Part shown: in pieces, positions 33,760 to 42,563 of the stretch
Position numbering within the stretch: the stretch's first letter is position 1
How the letters are laid out: each line of letters opens with the position of its first letter
DNA from: Peribacillus frigoritolerans
GTDB taxonomy: Bacteria; Bacillota; Bacilli; Bacillales; DSM-1321
Reading direction: 5' to 3'
NCBI RefSeq assembly: GCF_040250305.1
Contig: NZ_CP158190.1
Coordinates: forward strand, 2,760,001 to 2,824,000
DNA length: 64,000 bases
Notes under the pieces: generated by a model
Told to the model about the DNA's origin: nothing
What the model saw: only the letters and a program-made list of their open reading frames with translations
The model's database searches: none
Translations under genes and position numbers: made by a program

Positions 33760-33854
33760 ATTGGATACAATTTTAACTATATCAACTATATAAAGCGATT
33801 ACAATACTAAAAATTGAATATATTGTATCCAATTTAAATAACACTGGATACAAT
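33760..33854 (-). promoter_or_regulatory. gntR-lhgO promoter with three operators and a cre-like site
   Basis: On the minus strand a TTGTAA -35 (33799-33804) and TATAGT -10 (33776-33781) are 17 bp apart. The element ATTGGATACAAT occurs at 33760-33771 over the start site. The same element inverted (ATTGTATCCAAT) is at 33822-33833, and a third (TGGATACAAT) is at 33845-33854. They fit FCD-GntR operators. A cre-like sequence (33790-33804, one mismatch) overlaps the -35. Confidence 0.7.
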
Positions 33855-34028
33855 AAATAGGGTAAACAACTAATTCACATCTGGATATAAATTGGTTCCT
33901 CCATTTATATTTAACTTCAATTCACAAATCCAAACCAGGAACTAACGCCAAAACTTTCCAAAAAAATTCATCATTATGATATCATTATTGTGGTATCCAA
34001 ATTTATTTAAATAAGGGGTTGCTAGTTA

Positions 34029-34424
34029 ATGAGTAAAGAAGTCTACATGATTGGCGAAATAAGGACTAATAATTTCACCGATAAAAATCTTTTCGAGAAA
34101 ATCGGATCCCTTTGGAGCAAAACAAATGATTATAATATTGAAAATGATATGAAATATGGGATATACCATCAGTACGAAAGTAACTATCGTGGAGATTATA
34201 CATTAGCTATAGCCACCGAAACCCCCGTATCGAATGAAAATTTTGTCATTCCAGATCAAGAATACGCGGTGTTTGAGTGTTTACAAGATGAACATTCCAT
34301 AGGTGAAACCTGGAAAAAGATATGGCAGCTGGAGGAAGAGAAAAAAATGAACAGGAAATATAGCCTGGATTTTGAAAAATATTATCCTGATGGAAAAGTG
34401 GAAATACATATTGCGGTTTTATAA
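34029..34424 (+). CDS. GyrI-like (AraC effector-binding) small-molecule-binding protein
   Basis: A 131-residue stand-alone GyrI-like domain (Cass2/AraC effector-binding type), with no DNA-binding part. The sequence has IGEIRTNNFTDKNLFEKIGS, the middle YGIYHQYESNYRGDYTLAIA, EYAVFECLQD and the closing DFEKYYPDGKVEIHIAVL with its conserved Y. Such proteins bind or detoxify small amphipathic compounds. It is monocistronic, with AAGGGG before the ATG and a strong terminator downstream. Confidence 0.75.
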   Translation: MSKEVYMIGEIRTNNFTDKNLFEKIGSLWSKTNDYNIENDMKYGIYHQYESNYRGDYTLAIATETPVSNENFVIPDQEYAVFECLQDEHSIGETWKKIWQLEEEKKMNRKYSLDFEKYYPDGKVEIHIAVL

Positions 34425-34477
34425 AAAGAAGCTACTATGTGAAATAAATCCATAATGGCTATTCAATTTAGCTAGCC

Positions 34478-34521
34478 TTAAGGGCATGAATCGGTCCCCC
34501 ACCGAGACTCATGCCTTTTTA
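34478..34521 (+). terminator. Intrinsic terminator after the GyrI-like gene
   Basis: AAGGGCATGA pairs with TCATGCCTTT, enclosing an inner TCGGT / ACCGA stem, and is followed by TTTTTA. Confidence 0.85.
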
Positions 34522-34747
34522 TTTCAGCTTTGTAACCTAGGGATTAATCACCTTATATTGTTCAGTTCATTATAGAGTAGTTTTTTCAGGAAGAACTTCC
34601 CTTTAAATCAAGTTTTTTGTATCAGGATGCATTAATATCTTATCTGAAGGCTTCAACCGTGATAAAATCAAACAAATATAGTTATCATAATTCATCTATA
34701 AAATAGGAAATTGGCAAAAAGTCATTAGAATAAAGGGGAAAATATGA

Positions 34748-35458
34748 ATGGCAGAATTAATCGATTGGAAAAATAGTGCTCGCGGTCATAAGTTCATAGC
34801 TTCTTTTAGCGGAGGAAAGGATAGTGTCTTAGCCCTTTATAAAGCAATGAACATTGGAGAAGCTGTAGGACTGATCGTCATGCTGGAGGAAGAAGGAAAA
34901 CGTTCCAGATCCCATGGAATGCCTCCGGAACTCATACATGCCCAAGCTGAATCAATAGGATTGCCTGTATATACTGCAGCTGCCAGTTGGACTGATTATG
35001 AAGAAGTATTTATGCGCCTTTTGGAAAATGCTAAAAATCAAGGAGCAGAAGTTCTAGTAACAGGAGACTTGGATATGCCTGCCCATGGCTGTTGGCATGA
35101 TAAGGTTACGAAGAATGCCGGGTTGAAGCTTGGAATGCCTTTATGGGAAATGAATCATCGTGAAGCTGTCGAAGAGTTCATGAATCTAGGATTTGTAACG
35201 ATCATCGTAACCGTTAATTTATCATTGGGAATGACAGAGGATGATTTAGGGCGAACGTTAACCCATGAATACGTGAAGGAACTTGAAGCTCGCGGCATTG
35301 ACCCCTGCGGAGAAGGCGGAGAGTTCCATACGACAGTAATTGATGGGCCTATTTTTAAACAGCCAATCCACGTTCGTAAATGTGAGATTATTAAGGACGG
35401 AGAATATGCTTTTTTACCTTTGGAGCTGGATAAAATGAAGAATATAAGTACCTTATAA
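34748..35458 (+). CDS. Dph6-like ATP pyrophosphatase
   Basis: A 236-residue N-type ATP pyrophosphatase similar to eukaryotic/archaeal diphthine-ammonia ligase. The PP-loop is FSGGKDSVLALYKA near residue 19. The family C-terminal motif DPCGEGGEFHTTVIDGP is near 192. Further marks are GLPVYTAAASW, GAEVLVTGDLD and LGRTLTHEYVKEL. Bacteria have no diphthamide, so the reaction must differ; bacterial members are uncharacterised as far as I know. ATG at 34748 follows AAGGGGAAAAT. It stands alone. Confidence 0.84.
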   Translation: MAELIDWKNSARGHKFIASFSGGKDSVLALYKAMNIGEAVGLIVMLEEEGKRSRSHGMPPELIHAQAESIGLPVYTAAASWTDYEEVFMRLLENAKNQGAEVLVTGDLDMPAHGCWHDKVTKNAGLKLGMPLWEMNHREAVEEFMNLGFVTIIVTVNLSLGMTEDDLGRTLTHEYVKELEARGIDPCGEGGEFHTTVIDGPIFKQPIHVRKCEIIKDGEYAFLPLELDKMKNISTL

Positions 35459-35496
35459 CCGAACTAATAACCAATATTCCTGGCAACCACCCTGTG

Positions 35497-35539
35497 CTGC
35501 ACCCCAATTATGAGATTTTCTCTAACGATTGAGGTGCAG
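35497..35539 (+). terminator. Terminator-like hairpin after the Dph6-like gene
   Basis: CTGCACCCCAAT (35497-35508) pairs with ATTGAGGTGCAG (35528-35539) with one mismatch. The following TTCATTTG is only weakly U-rich. Confidence 0.55.
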
Positions 35540-36050
35540 TTCATTTGATGAGTCCTTTGACAGGAGCATAATATCGAGTAATAGTTGACATAACATTATT
35601 ATAGTAACGTCATTTTGCAGCAACAATTCGTTACTGATACCTTTCTGTTTCATTATTTGTTAAACAGGAAAACAACAGAATTTTAGAAAAATAAATGTTT
35701 CTAATATACTAAATCGAGTGTTTCTTTTTAAAAATCAGTACGGTGTTATCAAGAAAAAAAGACTATATATTCTAGTCTTTTTTGAGAAGTCATACGGTTG
35801 ATTTAAAACACTGTCCATTACCCGGCCAAAACTCTTATAATTTTCAAAAATCCTCAGTGAAGTCGATATTCCTAGCAAAAGGCGCGTATCCCATTCCGAA
35901 AGCCCTTTCACCTCTCCACACCAATGATACTAGTTTTATCTACCCATTCAGATATATCGAAATAATGTTTACTCTGAAATAACTCCCAATTGAAGGATTG
36001 TTATAGCCCTATAAAATACTGAGTAACAGGAGTTGTCTTCGTCCGTTCAG
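35540..36050. other. Gene-poor stretch before the tyrosine recombinase
   Basis: About 500 bp with no intact gene. It holds a bidirectional terminator hairpin at 35754-35783. Around 35790-35990 the minus strand has short protein-like pieces in several frames that look like a decayed gene; I did not recognise it. Confidence 0.45.
35754..35783. terminator. Bidirectional terminator hairpin
   Basis: AAAAAAAGACTA pairs with TAGTCTTTTTT around a 7-nt loop, with A and T runs on both sides, so it could stop transcripts from either strand. It belongs to no intact gene nearby. Confidence 0.7.
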
Positions 36051-36623
36051 TTAATAATAGAAATCCATTAATGTTTCGTCCATTAAATCTTGTGTGAGTC
36101 CTATGTAAATCATCGTATCTTTTGGATTGGAATGATTAAGGATTTGCTGCAGTAAAGCGATATCCTTGAATTTTTGGTAATGCAAATAGCCGAAGGTTTT
36201 TCGAAGGGTATGTGTACCGACATCTGGAATGTCTGCCATTTCAGCCGCTTTGTTCAGAACCCGATAGGCCTGTACCCTAGTGATTGGACCATTACCTTTT
36301 CGACTTGGAAATAAATACTGTTCATTTTTCAGGTTCGATTTGCGGACATACTTCCTAACTTCCTTCCGAAGTTGAGGATTGACAAGGAACCGCTTAATTT
36401 TATCAGTTTTTTGCTCCACAATGACAATATGCGTACCCTCAAGAATGTCTTTCACTCGCAATTGTAAAAGATCCCCTATACGTAAGCCGATGTTTATTCC
36501 GATCGAAAACATCATATAATCCCTGTAGCTGCAATATTTTAATAGTGATTTTTTCATCTTTTCTATGTGATCCAACCTGCGTATCGGTTGGACATTTTTA
36601 ATTCTTTGAGAGGTTGCTTGCAT
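36051..36623 (-). CDS. Tyrosine recombinase (phage-integrase family), short form
   Basis: A 190-residue recombinase made almost only of the catalytic domain. The active-site set is visible: R in GLRIGDLLQLR, H-x-x-R in TLRKTFGYLHY (HTLRK), H in ILNHSNPKDTM, and a Y in MIYIGLTQ. There is no core-binding domain before it beyond a short helical arm. Start choice is uncertain: ATG at 36623 (MQATSQRIK) follows GGGGAATGAG at a slightly long distance, and the frame is open to 36683. No attachment repeats, excisionase or cargo were seen, so it is a lone or leftover integrase. It could still be active on a distant site. Confidence 0.82.
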   Translation of the reverse strand: MQATSQRIKNVQPIRRLDHIEKMKKSLLKYCSYRDYMMFSIGINIGLRIGDLLQLRVKDILEGTHIVIVEQKTDKIKRFLVNPQLRKEVRKYVRKSNLKNEQYLFPSRKGNGPITRVQAYRVLNKAAEMADIPDVGTHTLRKTFGYLHYQKFKDIALLQQILNHSNPKDTMIYIGLTQDLMDETLMDFYY

Positions 36624-36683
36624 GAATGGCTCATTCCCCTTTCCCCTTCTTTCATTGTACGTGAACAGCTTAAAAAAAGGCAA

Positions 36684-37167
36684 GTTTTAAAAAATTTGAT
36701 ACGCTTATAAACCTTGATTTAATGCGTTTTCGAATGTATCAATAGAGGTCCTTTGTTACATTCAGAATATTCCGTTAGCATTAGTCATGCTAATACAAAA
36801 ATATACCAACATCAAATGACCTTCCTAAAGGTTCAATTGAGACGTTTTAACGCAATCCAGACCAATTACTCTAGTAATTTAAAATAACCTCTTTAAAAGC
36901 CAAATATGAAGCTCGTATTTTTGTCTTTTCTACTTTTTTACGAAAACATGGCATATGAATATTCTCTATATTTATCTCATTATTTATAATGTTTGCATGT
37001 CCCATTTATTGAGGGGTCATATGAAATACGGAAAACATACACGAAGAGTTATTTCAATTTAAAAAAGCCGATATTCCCTGTGTTAAGGAATCATCGGCTT
37101 TTATTATTATTGAATGCAGCTAGTACCTTGATTCCAACAATTCATATTTTGAAAAATCCACAAAATA
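36684..37167. other. Gene-poor stretch upstream of the recombinase
   Basis: About 480 bp without a convincing gene. A small inverted repeat (GTTAGCAT / ATGCTAAT near 36775-36795) and a terminator-type hairpin at 37063-37102 are the only structures noted. Confidence 0.5.
37063..37102. terminator. Terminator hairpin, AAGCCGAT type (copy 1)
   Basis: AAAAGCCGAT (37063-37072) pairs with ATCGGCTTTT (37093-37102) with an extra TTCC / GGAA inner stem. T runs follow on both strands. It lies about 65 bp past the dead permease gene and closely resembles the hairpin at 58534-58570. Confidence 0.75.
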
Positions 37168-37524
37168 TTAAAGAGCCAGAGCTATAAGTAAACTTATTAA
37201 CAGACCATTACTTATAAGGGGACCAATAATACATAGGAAACGTATTGAACACTACAGATACCCCAAAAAATTTGGAGGGCAATTCTTTAAGTTATATTGA
37301 ATACTTTGAATATTACGCAGAGCGTTTCCGGATAATTGTAAATTGCCCATAAATACGACATCACTTCCTATACTAACAGGAATTGTCGAAAATAAGCCTC
37401 CTAACACAGGCACAAGTCCGAGTAAAGTAAGTAGCGCTTCACTGATATTAAAAACTACTCGATCTATAATTTTTGTACTTTCCAAAAAGCCAATAGACGA
37501 AACCATTTTCCCCTTGTTTCTCAT
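37168..37524 (-). pseudogene. Fragment of a nucleobase permease (NCS2 family)
   Basis: The 90-codon frame (37252-37524) reads IIDRVVFNISEALLTLLGLV, IPVSIGSDVVFMGNLQLSG and NALRNIQSI, the late membrane helices of NCS2 uracil/xanthine permeases. A frameshift follows, and the C-terminus goes on in another frame as SPLISNGLLISLLIALAL before TAA at 37168. The first 300 or so residues of a normal permease are missing. This is a dead gene fragment. Confidence 0.7.
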
Positions 37525-37766
37525 TTATGTTCGTTTATTTAAGCTTTTTCGTGAGAAGTGGTTTGCTTGCTGCACAAACCTTGAGCATCTTAATATTAAA
37601 TATCCTTTGTTTTGTAGTCACCATTTATGGCTATATATTAATCCCTAATATGCAGGGCTTCTCTCTTTATTTATCAGTAACCACATATATAGTTTTCCAA
37701 TGGCAAGTCCCGGCCAGGCAGTTGGATTTTTCTTTTATTTAAAATTATTATCTAGCAAAACCTATA

Positions 37767-38294
37767 TTAACTGTATACCTTATCAATCCCAGGGATAGTT
37801 GTTGTATAAAACACGGATAATTCTTTACTTTTTGATTTCCTTTCTTTACGCATTCTAGCTCGCTCTGGTGCAGTTTCATTTAATTTTTTCTCTTCATCCG
37901 TTTCAGGAATGACTTCTGGAACACGAGTTGGACATTGTTCTTTATCTAATGCAACAAAAGTTAAAAGCGCAGTCGCTGCCATTTTACGCTCACCACTTTT
38001 TAAATCTTCGGCAATAACTTTAACAAACACTTCAATTGATGATGTACCTGCCCATGTTACATACGATTCAAAACAGACTGCATCTGTTGTTCGGATTGGA
38101 TATAAAAAGTCTACCGAATCTGTTGAGGCAGTTACACAATCTGTGCGGCTATGTCGTAATGCGGTAATGGAAGCAACTTGATCTATATCGCTCATTAATC
38201 GACCACCAAATAATGTATTATGACTATTTACATCATTTTGAAATACGCGACTTGTTCGAACAACTCTTGATTCTCTACAATATTTTGCTTTCAT
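37767..38294 (-). CDS. Acyl-CoA thioesterase (hotdog fold)
   Basis: A 175-residue cytoplasmic acyl-CoA hydrolase similar to YkhA of Bacillus. The single hotdog domain has NDVNSHNTLFGGRLMSDIDQ with the conserved Asn/Asp, ASTDSVDFLYPI and the core VTWAGTSSIEVFVKVIAEDL. The C-terminal tail (ERARMRKERKSKSKE) is basic. It hydrolyses fatty acyl-CoA to free acid and CoA. ATG at 38294 follows AAGGAGGTAACC. It lies 217 bp downstream of fadF in the same direction; whether it is co-transcribed is unclear. Confidence 0.88.
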   Translation of the reverse strand: MKAKYCRESRVVRTSRVFQNDVNSHNTLFGGRLMSDIDQVASITALRHSRTDCVTASTDSVDFLYPIRTTDAVCFESYVTWAGTSSIEVFVKVIAEDLKSGERKMAATALLTFVALDKEQCPTRVPEVIPETDEEKKLNETAPERARMRKERKSKSKELSVFYTTTIPGIDKVYS

Positions 38295-38510
38295 GGTTAC
38301 CTCCTTCTATCTTTACAAATCTGATATAACGGTTGTAGGCTACAAGTTAATATGAAGGAACTCGAAGTTAATAGGACAAACCCATTCAAAAGGACGTGGT
38401 GAGCGAAGCTCTTAAATCTATGTTTAAGAGTAAATTAGCTTTCAACAAGACGGTTTAATTAATGTAGTTTCGTCCCCGTTTCCTTCATACTAAACTATTA
38501 GAATCTCATT

Positions 38511-40607
38511 CTATTGCCGAATTATCGATTTCTCTAATATTTCTACGACATCCAACGTTTGTACTTTTTCCTCCACTTCCTTTGTCTTTGTCCCATCGCT
38601 GATCATCGTTAAGCAGTATGGACAACCTGTACTGATGATGGTTGGATTTGTTTTTAGAAGCTGTTCGGTTCTTGAAACATTGATACGGATTCCTGTATCT
38701 TCCTCCATCCACATTAGACCTCCTCCAGCACCGCAACACATAGCTGTTTCACGTTTCCGCTCAGGTTCTACAACCAAAACACCTGGAATAGCTTTTAAAA
38801 TGTCACGAGGAGCATCATACCCATCATTGTAGCGTCCTAAATAGCAGGAATCATGGTAAGTAATGACTTCATTCACAGTATTCTTTGGTGTTAACTTTCC
38901 TTCTTTTATTAATGTTGCAAGCAATTCCGTATGATGATAAACTTTTGCTTCTAAACCAAATTCAGGGTATTCATTGTTTAGTGTGTTATACGCATGGGGA
39001 TCTATTGTGACAATTTTCTTCACATCATACTTTTTAAAGACTTCAATATTAGCATTCACTAGTTCTTGGAATAAAAACTCATTTCCAAGACGTCGAGGTG
39101 TATCACCAGAGTTCTTTTCTTCATTCCCTAGTATCGCCATCTTCACTCCCGCATGATGCATTAAGCGCGTGAAGGATTTTGTGATTTTTTGACTGCGGTT
39201 ATCATAAGAACCCATGGACCCGACAAAGAAAAGAAAATCAAATTCTTCTCCCGCTTTTTTCAGTTCTTTTGCTGTTGGAATCGTGATTTTCTCTAATTCA
39301 TCACGCCAATTCGCCCGTTCCTTACGATTCATCCCCCATGGATTTCCTTGACGTTCAATATTCGTCATCGCACGTTGGGCATCCGGATTTATTTTTCCTT
39401 CTGTTAGGACAAGGTAACGGCGTAAGTCGATGATTTTGTCAACATGCTCATTCATTACAGGACATTGATCCTCACAGTTACGGCAAGTCGTACACGCCCA
39501 AATTTCTTCTTCTGTCACGACATCCCCTATTAAACTAACTTTTTCGATTGTTGCTGCTACTTCTTTGGAACCTGCCCCCGCTAGCGCTAATTGATTGTCC
39601 TTAGTATTTTTTATAACAAAGGAAGGCGCCCACGGCTGTCTGGAGGTTACCGCTTCTCCTTTTTCTGTCAAATGTTTTCTCATCTTGACAATGAGATCCA
39701 TCGGGGATAACATTTTTCCAGTTCCTGAAGCAGGGCACATATTTGTGCATCGTCCGCATTCTACACATGCGTAAAGATCAATCAACTGATGTTGGGTAAA
39801 ATCCTCAATTTTCCCGACACCGAATTCTTCAGCTGTTTCATCCTCAAAATCGATTTTCCTCAATTTTCCAACAGGGCCACTTTTCTTAAAGAAGATATTA
39901 ACCATGGCAAATAACTCATGAAATTGCTTTGACTGTGGTACAAACACCAGAAAGGAGAATACCGTCAACATATGAACCCACCAAAATACGTAGTACAACA
40001 CAGTTCCTGCCGTTGTTCCGATGCCGGAAAACATCAACGCAATGGCACCAGAGAATGGAGCATATATGAGATCTGGTTCATGACTTAGCATAATCGCTTC
40101 AAATCCCAATGTAAGCAGGATCGACAAAGTTAGAATGAATAAGGCGATAATGACGAAGGCCGATTTCCCATCACGCTTCCATTGCAACCGCTTAAGTTTT
40201 TCAATATAACGACGGTAAAATGCATATACTACTGCCAACATCATGAGGAACGTAGCCCATTCCTGTAGAAGAATGAAATATTTATGCGCTTCACCTAAGG
40301 GAAATTCATAACTTTTAATAAATCCCTTTATGATTAGTTCTATAAGTCCTATTTGGATGATAAAAAAGCCATAAAATAATACTAAATGCATCATACCGCT
40401 TTTCTTGTCTTTGAATAATTTTGACTGGCCGAAGCCGTTGATTAATAGCAGATTGATTCGTTCTTTAAGGTTTAGTTCAAACTCAGCTTTTTTGCCAAGC
40501 TTTATAAACAAATACCGGGTGTATACAAGATTGACAAACAAATATACTGCATATCCAGCCAAGGCTAGAAAAGCAAGTAAATTCAGCAATGATAACATCC
40601 TTTTCAT
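38511..40607 (-). CDS. fadF: Iron-sulphur membrane oxidoreductase FadF (YwjF)
   Basis: A 698-residue membrane protein proposed to accept electrons from acyl-CoA dehydrogenases (through ETF) into the quinone pool. The first 240 residues hold about six transmembrane segments, with histidines that could bind haem (as in the nitrate reductase gamma fold). Two [4Fe-4S] motifs follow: CVECGRCTNMCPASG near 280 and CTTCRNCEDQCPV near 375. The C-terminus has HdrD-type CCG domains (THDSCYLGRY...AMCCGAGGG and STGCPYCLTM). Next to the alicyclic acyl-CoA operon it could re-oxidise the flavins of AliB and the second dehydrogenase. ATG at 40607 follows GAGGGGATG. Confidence 0.9.
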   Translation of the reverse strand: MKRMLSLLNLLAFLALAGYAVYLFVNLVYTRYLFIKLGKKAEFELNLKERINLLLINGFGQSKLFKDKKSGMMHLVLFYGFFIIQIGLIELIIKGFIKSYEFPLGEAHKYFILLQEWATFLMMLAVVYAFYRRYIEKLKRLQWKRDGKSAFVIIALFILTLSILLTLGFEAIMLSHEPDLIYAPFSGAIALMFSGIGTTAGTVLYYVFWWVHMLTVFSFLVFVPQSKQFHELFAMVNIFFKKSGPVGKLRKIDFEDETAEEFGVGKIEDFTQHQLIDLYACVECGRCTNMCPASGTGKMLSPMDLIVKMRKHLTEKGEAVTSRQPWAPSFVIKNTKDNQLALAGAGSKEVAATIEKVSLIGDVVTEEEIWACTTCRNCEDQCPVMNEHVDKIIDLRRYLVLTEGKINPDAQRAMTNIERQGNPWGMNRKERANWRDELEKITIPTAKELKKAGEEFDFLFFVGSMGSYDNRSQKITKSFTRLMHHAGVKMAILGNEEKNSGDTPRRLGNEFLFQELVNANIEVFKKYDVKKIVTIDPHAYNTLNNEYPEFGLEAKVYHHTELLATLIKEGKLTPKNTVNEVITYHDSCYLGRYNDGYDAPRDILKAIPGVLVVEPERKRETAMCCGAGGGLMWMEEDTGIRINVSRTEQLLKTNPTIISTGCPYCLTMISDGTKTKEVEEKVQTLDVVEILEKSIIRQ

Positions 40608-40954
40608 CCCCTCATGGTTGTTTCTTAATTAGTTTCCTTTTGATGGGACCAAAAATATCGATAATATTATTTTCAATTATTTTGAAAACTTTTAAATAAA
40701 TGGGAGAACATAAAAGTAGATTCCTCCCATTTAAACTCTAGACTCCCGCATCAATCATGCTTTTTTGTTAGCATTGGCACAACCTCGAAACTTATCGTAA
40801 TTTAGTCCTCTGTATCAAAAGTTCGTATCATAATGACGAAAATACACATGCCCTTCCTCCTGTTATTAAAAACGTATTCTATTAACCTGTCATTACTAGT
40901 AAAGGTTTATATTATATCAATAGTTTTTTGCTTTATAGGTAGTGTTGTAAGTCC
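40608..40954. other. Intergenic stretch, SDR gene to fadF
   Basis: About 350 bp without a gene. It holds a possible terminator hairpin at 40698-40742 (AAATGGGAG / CCTCCCATTT, no clear T run) that may end the alicyclic operon. No FadR-type operator was recognised before fadF. Confidence 0.5.
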
Positions 40955-41707
40955 TTATCCTAACATACTATGCCCACCGTTTATCGAAATCACTTGTCCG
41001 GTAATCCAATCTGCTGAATCAGATAATAGAAATAAAACCATTCCCTTCACATCATCCGCTTTACCAATTCTATTTAAAGGATATTGCTTTATAACCTTTT
41101 CAAGTTCTACTTCACTAAAGCCTAATTCTCCTTGGTCAATTAATCCTAACGACACTGTGTTACATTGCACATTATTTCTACCAACATCAATAGCCAATGA
41201 CTTTAAAAAACTGATCGCCCCACTCCTAGCAGCGGCTGAAACAATTAAATTCCGATCACCAGTCCTTGCTGAATCACCTACGATATTGATAAACTTACCT
41301 TGATTCTTGCCTATCATTTCAGGCATAAATGTATGAACGAGATTTAACACCCCGTAAAAACAAATATCTACTTCCCGTATCCATTCTTCCGGTTCATATT
41401 TAAAGAACGATTTCACTTGTGCCCAGCCAGCATTGTTTACAATAAAATTTACGCTTCCTAGTTCGTGATCAAGTGTTTCTTTCATCTGCTTGACATCTTT
41501 CAATCTTGCAATATCTCCTTTAATAAGGGCCACTTTCACACCATAATCACTAATTTCCTTTGCAACTTGTAATGCCGCCTCTTCAGATTCACGATAGTGC
41601 AATCCAATATTTGCTCCTTCAGCAGCAGCAGCTAATGCTATTCCTCTTCCGATTCCTTTTGCGGCGCCTGTAATTAGGATGTTTTTTCCTTTGAAACCGA
41701 TATCCAT
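40955..41707 (-). CDS. Short-chain dehydrogenase/reductase lacking the catalytic Tyr/Lys
   Basis: A 250-residue protein with the Rossmann fold of SDRs: ITGAAKGIGRGIALAAA near residue 11, the NNAG motif in VNNAGWAQVKSF, and the tail WITGQVISINGGHSMLG. It is close to the badH product by layout. The catalytic YxxxK reads SAAAR (around residue 157), with serine and arginine in place of tyrosine and lysine, so normal alcohol oxidation is unlikely. It may act by a different residue, or on a CoA-linked enol, or be decaying. It ends the alicyclic operon. ATG at 41707 follows GGAGGTAAC. Confidence 0.82.
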   Translation of the reverse strand: MDIGFKGKNILITGAAKGIGRGIALAAAAEGANIGLHYRESEEAALQVAKEISDYGVKVALIKGDIARLKDVKQMKETLDHELGSVNFIVNNAGWAQVKSFFKYEPEEWIREVDICFYGVLNLVHTFMPEMIGKNQGKFINIVGDSARTGDRNLIVSAAARSGAISFLKSLAIDVGRNNVQCNTVSLGLIDQGELGFSEVELEKVIKQYPLNRIGKADDVKGMVLFLLSDSADWITGQVISINGGHSMLG

Positions 41708-41769
41708 CTAGTTACCTCCATGTAAATACAGAAAATTCAGAATAATCATCATGCAATTTGATTAAATTA

Positions 41770-42549
41770 TTAACTTCCTGTAAACGATGCTTCTCTTTTT
41801 TCGAGAAAAGCCTGTGTTCCTTCCCTCTTGTCACTCGTTCCATATAAAACAGCTTGTGCCAAGCTTTCAATCAGCAATCCCGTATCCATATCCACATCAA
41901 ATCCACGATTGACTACTAGCTTTGCCATTTGTACGGATAATGGTCCTTTAGCTAATATTTTTTCAGCCTTTTCTTGTACAGCAGTCCGTAAATTCTCTAA
42001 AGGAACGACAGATGACACTAAACCGATCTCTTTCGCCTCTTTCGCTGTCATGAGATCCCCACTTAATATCATATTCATGGCTCTGCCTTTACCGATGATT
42101 CGCGCTAATCGCTGCGTTCCACCAGCGCCGGGAATAACCGACAAATTTAATTCAGGGAGCCCGATTTTAGCATTTTCAGAAGCCATTCGTATATCACACG
42201 ACATGGCCAGCTCACACCCACCTCCAAGTGCAAATCCATTAATGGCTGCAATAGTTGCTTTCTTACTTTTTTCTATACAGCGATACACATCAGACATATT
42301 TTTAGCAGCAAATGCATCAAGAGAGTTCCTGTTTGTTACCTGATTAATATCCGCTCCTGCGGCAAATGACTTCTCCCCTGCACCTGTAAATACAATTACG
42401 CCAATATCTTGATCATTTTCTAATTCTTCAAATGCTGACAGGATTTCGGATACAGTTAAATCATTTAACGCATTTCGCACTTCAGGACGGTTAATGGTGA
42501 TAAAACCTATCCGGTCAACTCTTTCAAGCACAATATTTTGATAGTTCAC
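41770..42549 (-). CDS. Enoyl-CoA hydratase (BadK-like)
   Basis: A 259-residue crotonase-family enzyme. The oxyanion loop is SFAAGADINQVT (about 64-75). The catalytic glutamates are in GGGCELAMSCD and in PELNLSVIPGAGGTQR. It is likely to hydrate cyclohex-1-ene-1-carboxyl-CoA to 2-hydroxycyclohexanecarboxyl-CoA in this operon, though fatty enoyl-CoA is an alternative. It overlaps nothing and lies 14 bp after the acyl-CoA dehydrogenase gene. ATG at 42549 follows GGGGGAG. Confidence 0.85.
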   Translation of the reverse strand: MNYQNIVLERVDRIGFITINRPEVRNALNDLTVSEILSAFEELENDQDIGVIVFTGAGEKSFAAGADINQVTNRNSLDAFAAKNMSDVYRCIEKSKKATIAAINGFALGGGCELAMSCDIRMASENAKIGLPELNLSVIPGAGGTQRLARIIGKGRAMNMILSGDLMTAKEAKEIGLVSSVVPLENLRTAVQEKAEKILAKGPLSVQMAKLVVNRGFDVDMDTGLLIESLAQAVLYGTSDKREGTQAFLEKREASFTGS

Positions 42550-42563
42550 TTATAACTCCCCCT

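Noticed and set aside
40608..40954. FadR operator or second sigma-54 promoter before fadF
   Set aside because: TGGCACAACCTCG near 40773 is on the wrong strand and lacks the TTGC element; no TGAATGA-type FadR palindrome was found.
41828..42343. 171-codon plus-strand frame inside the enoyl-CoA hydratase
   Set aside because: Antisense shadow; serine/proline-rich and without a ribosome site.
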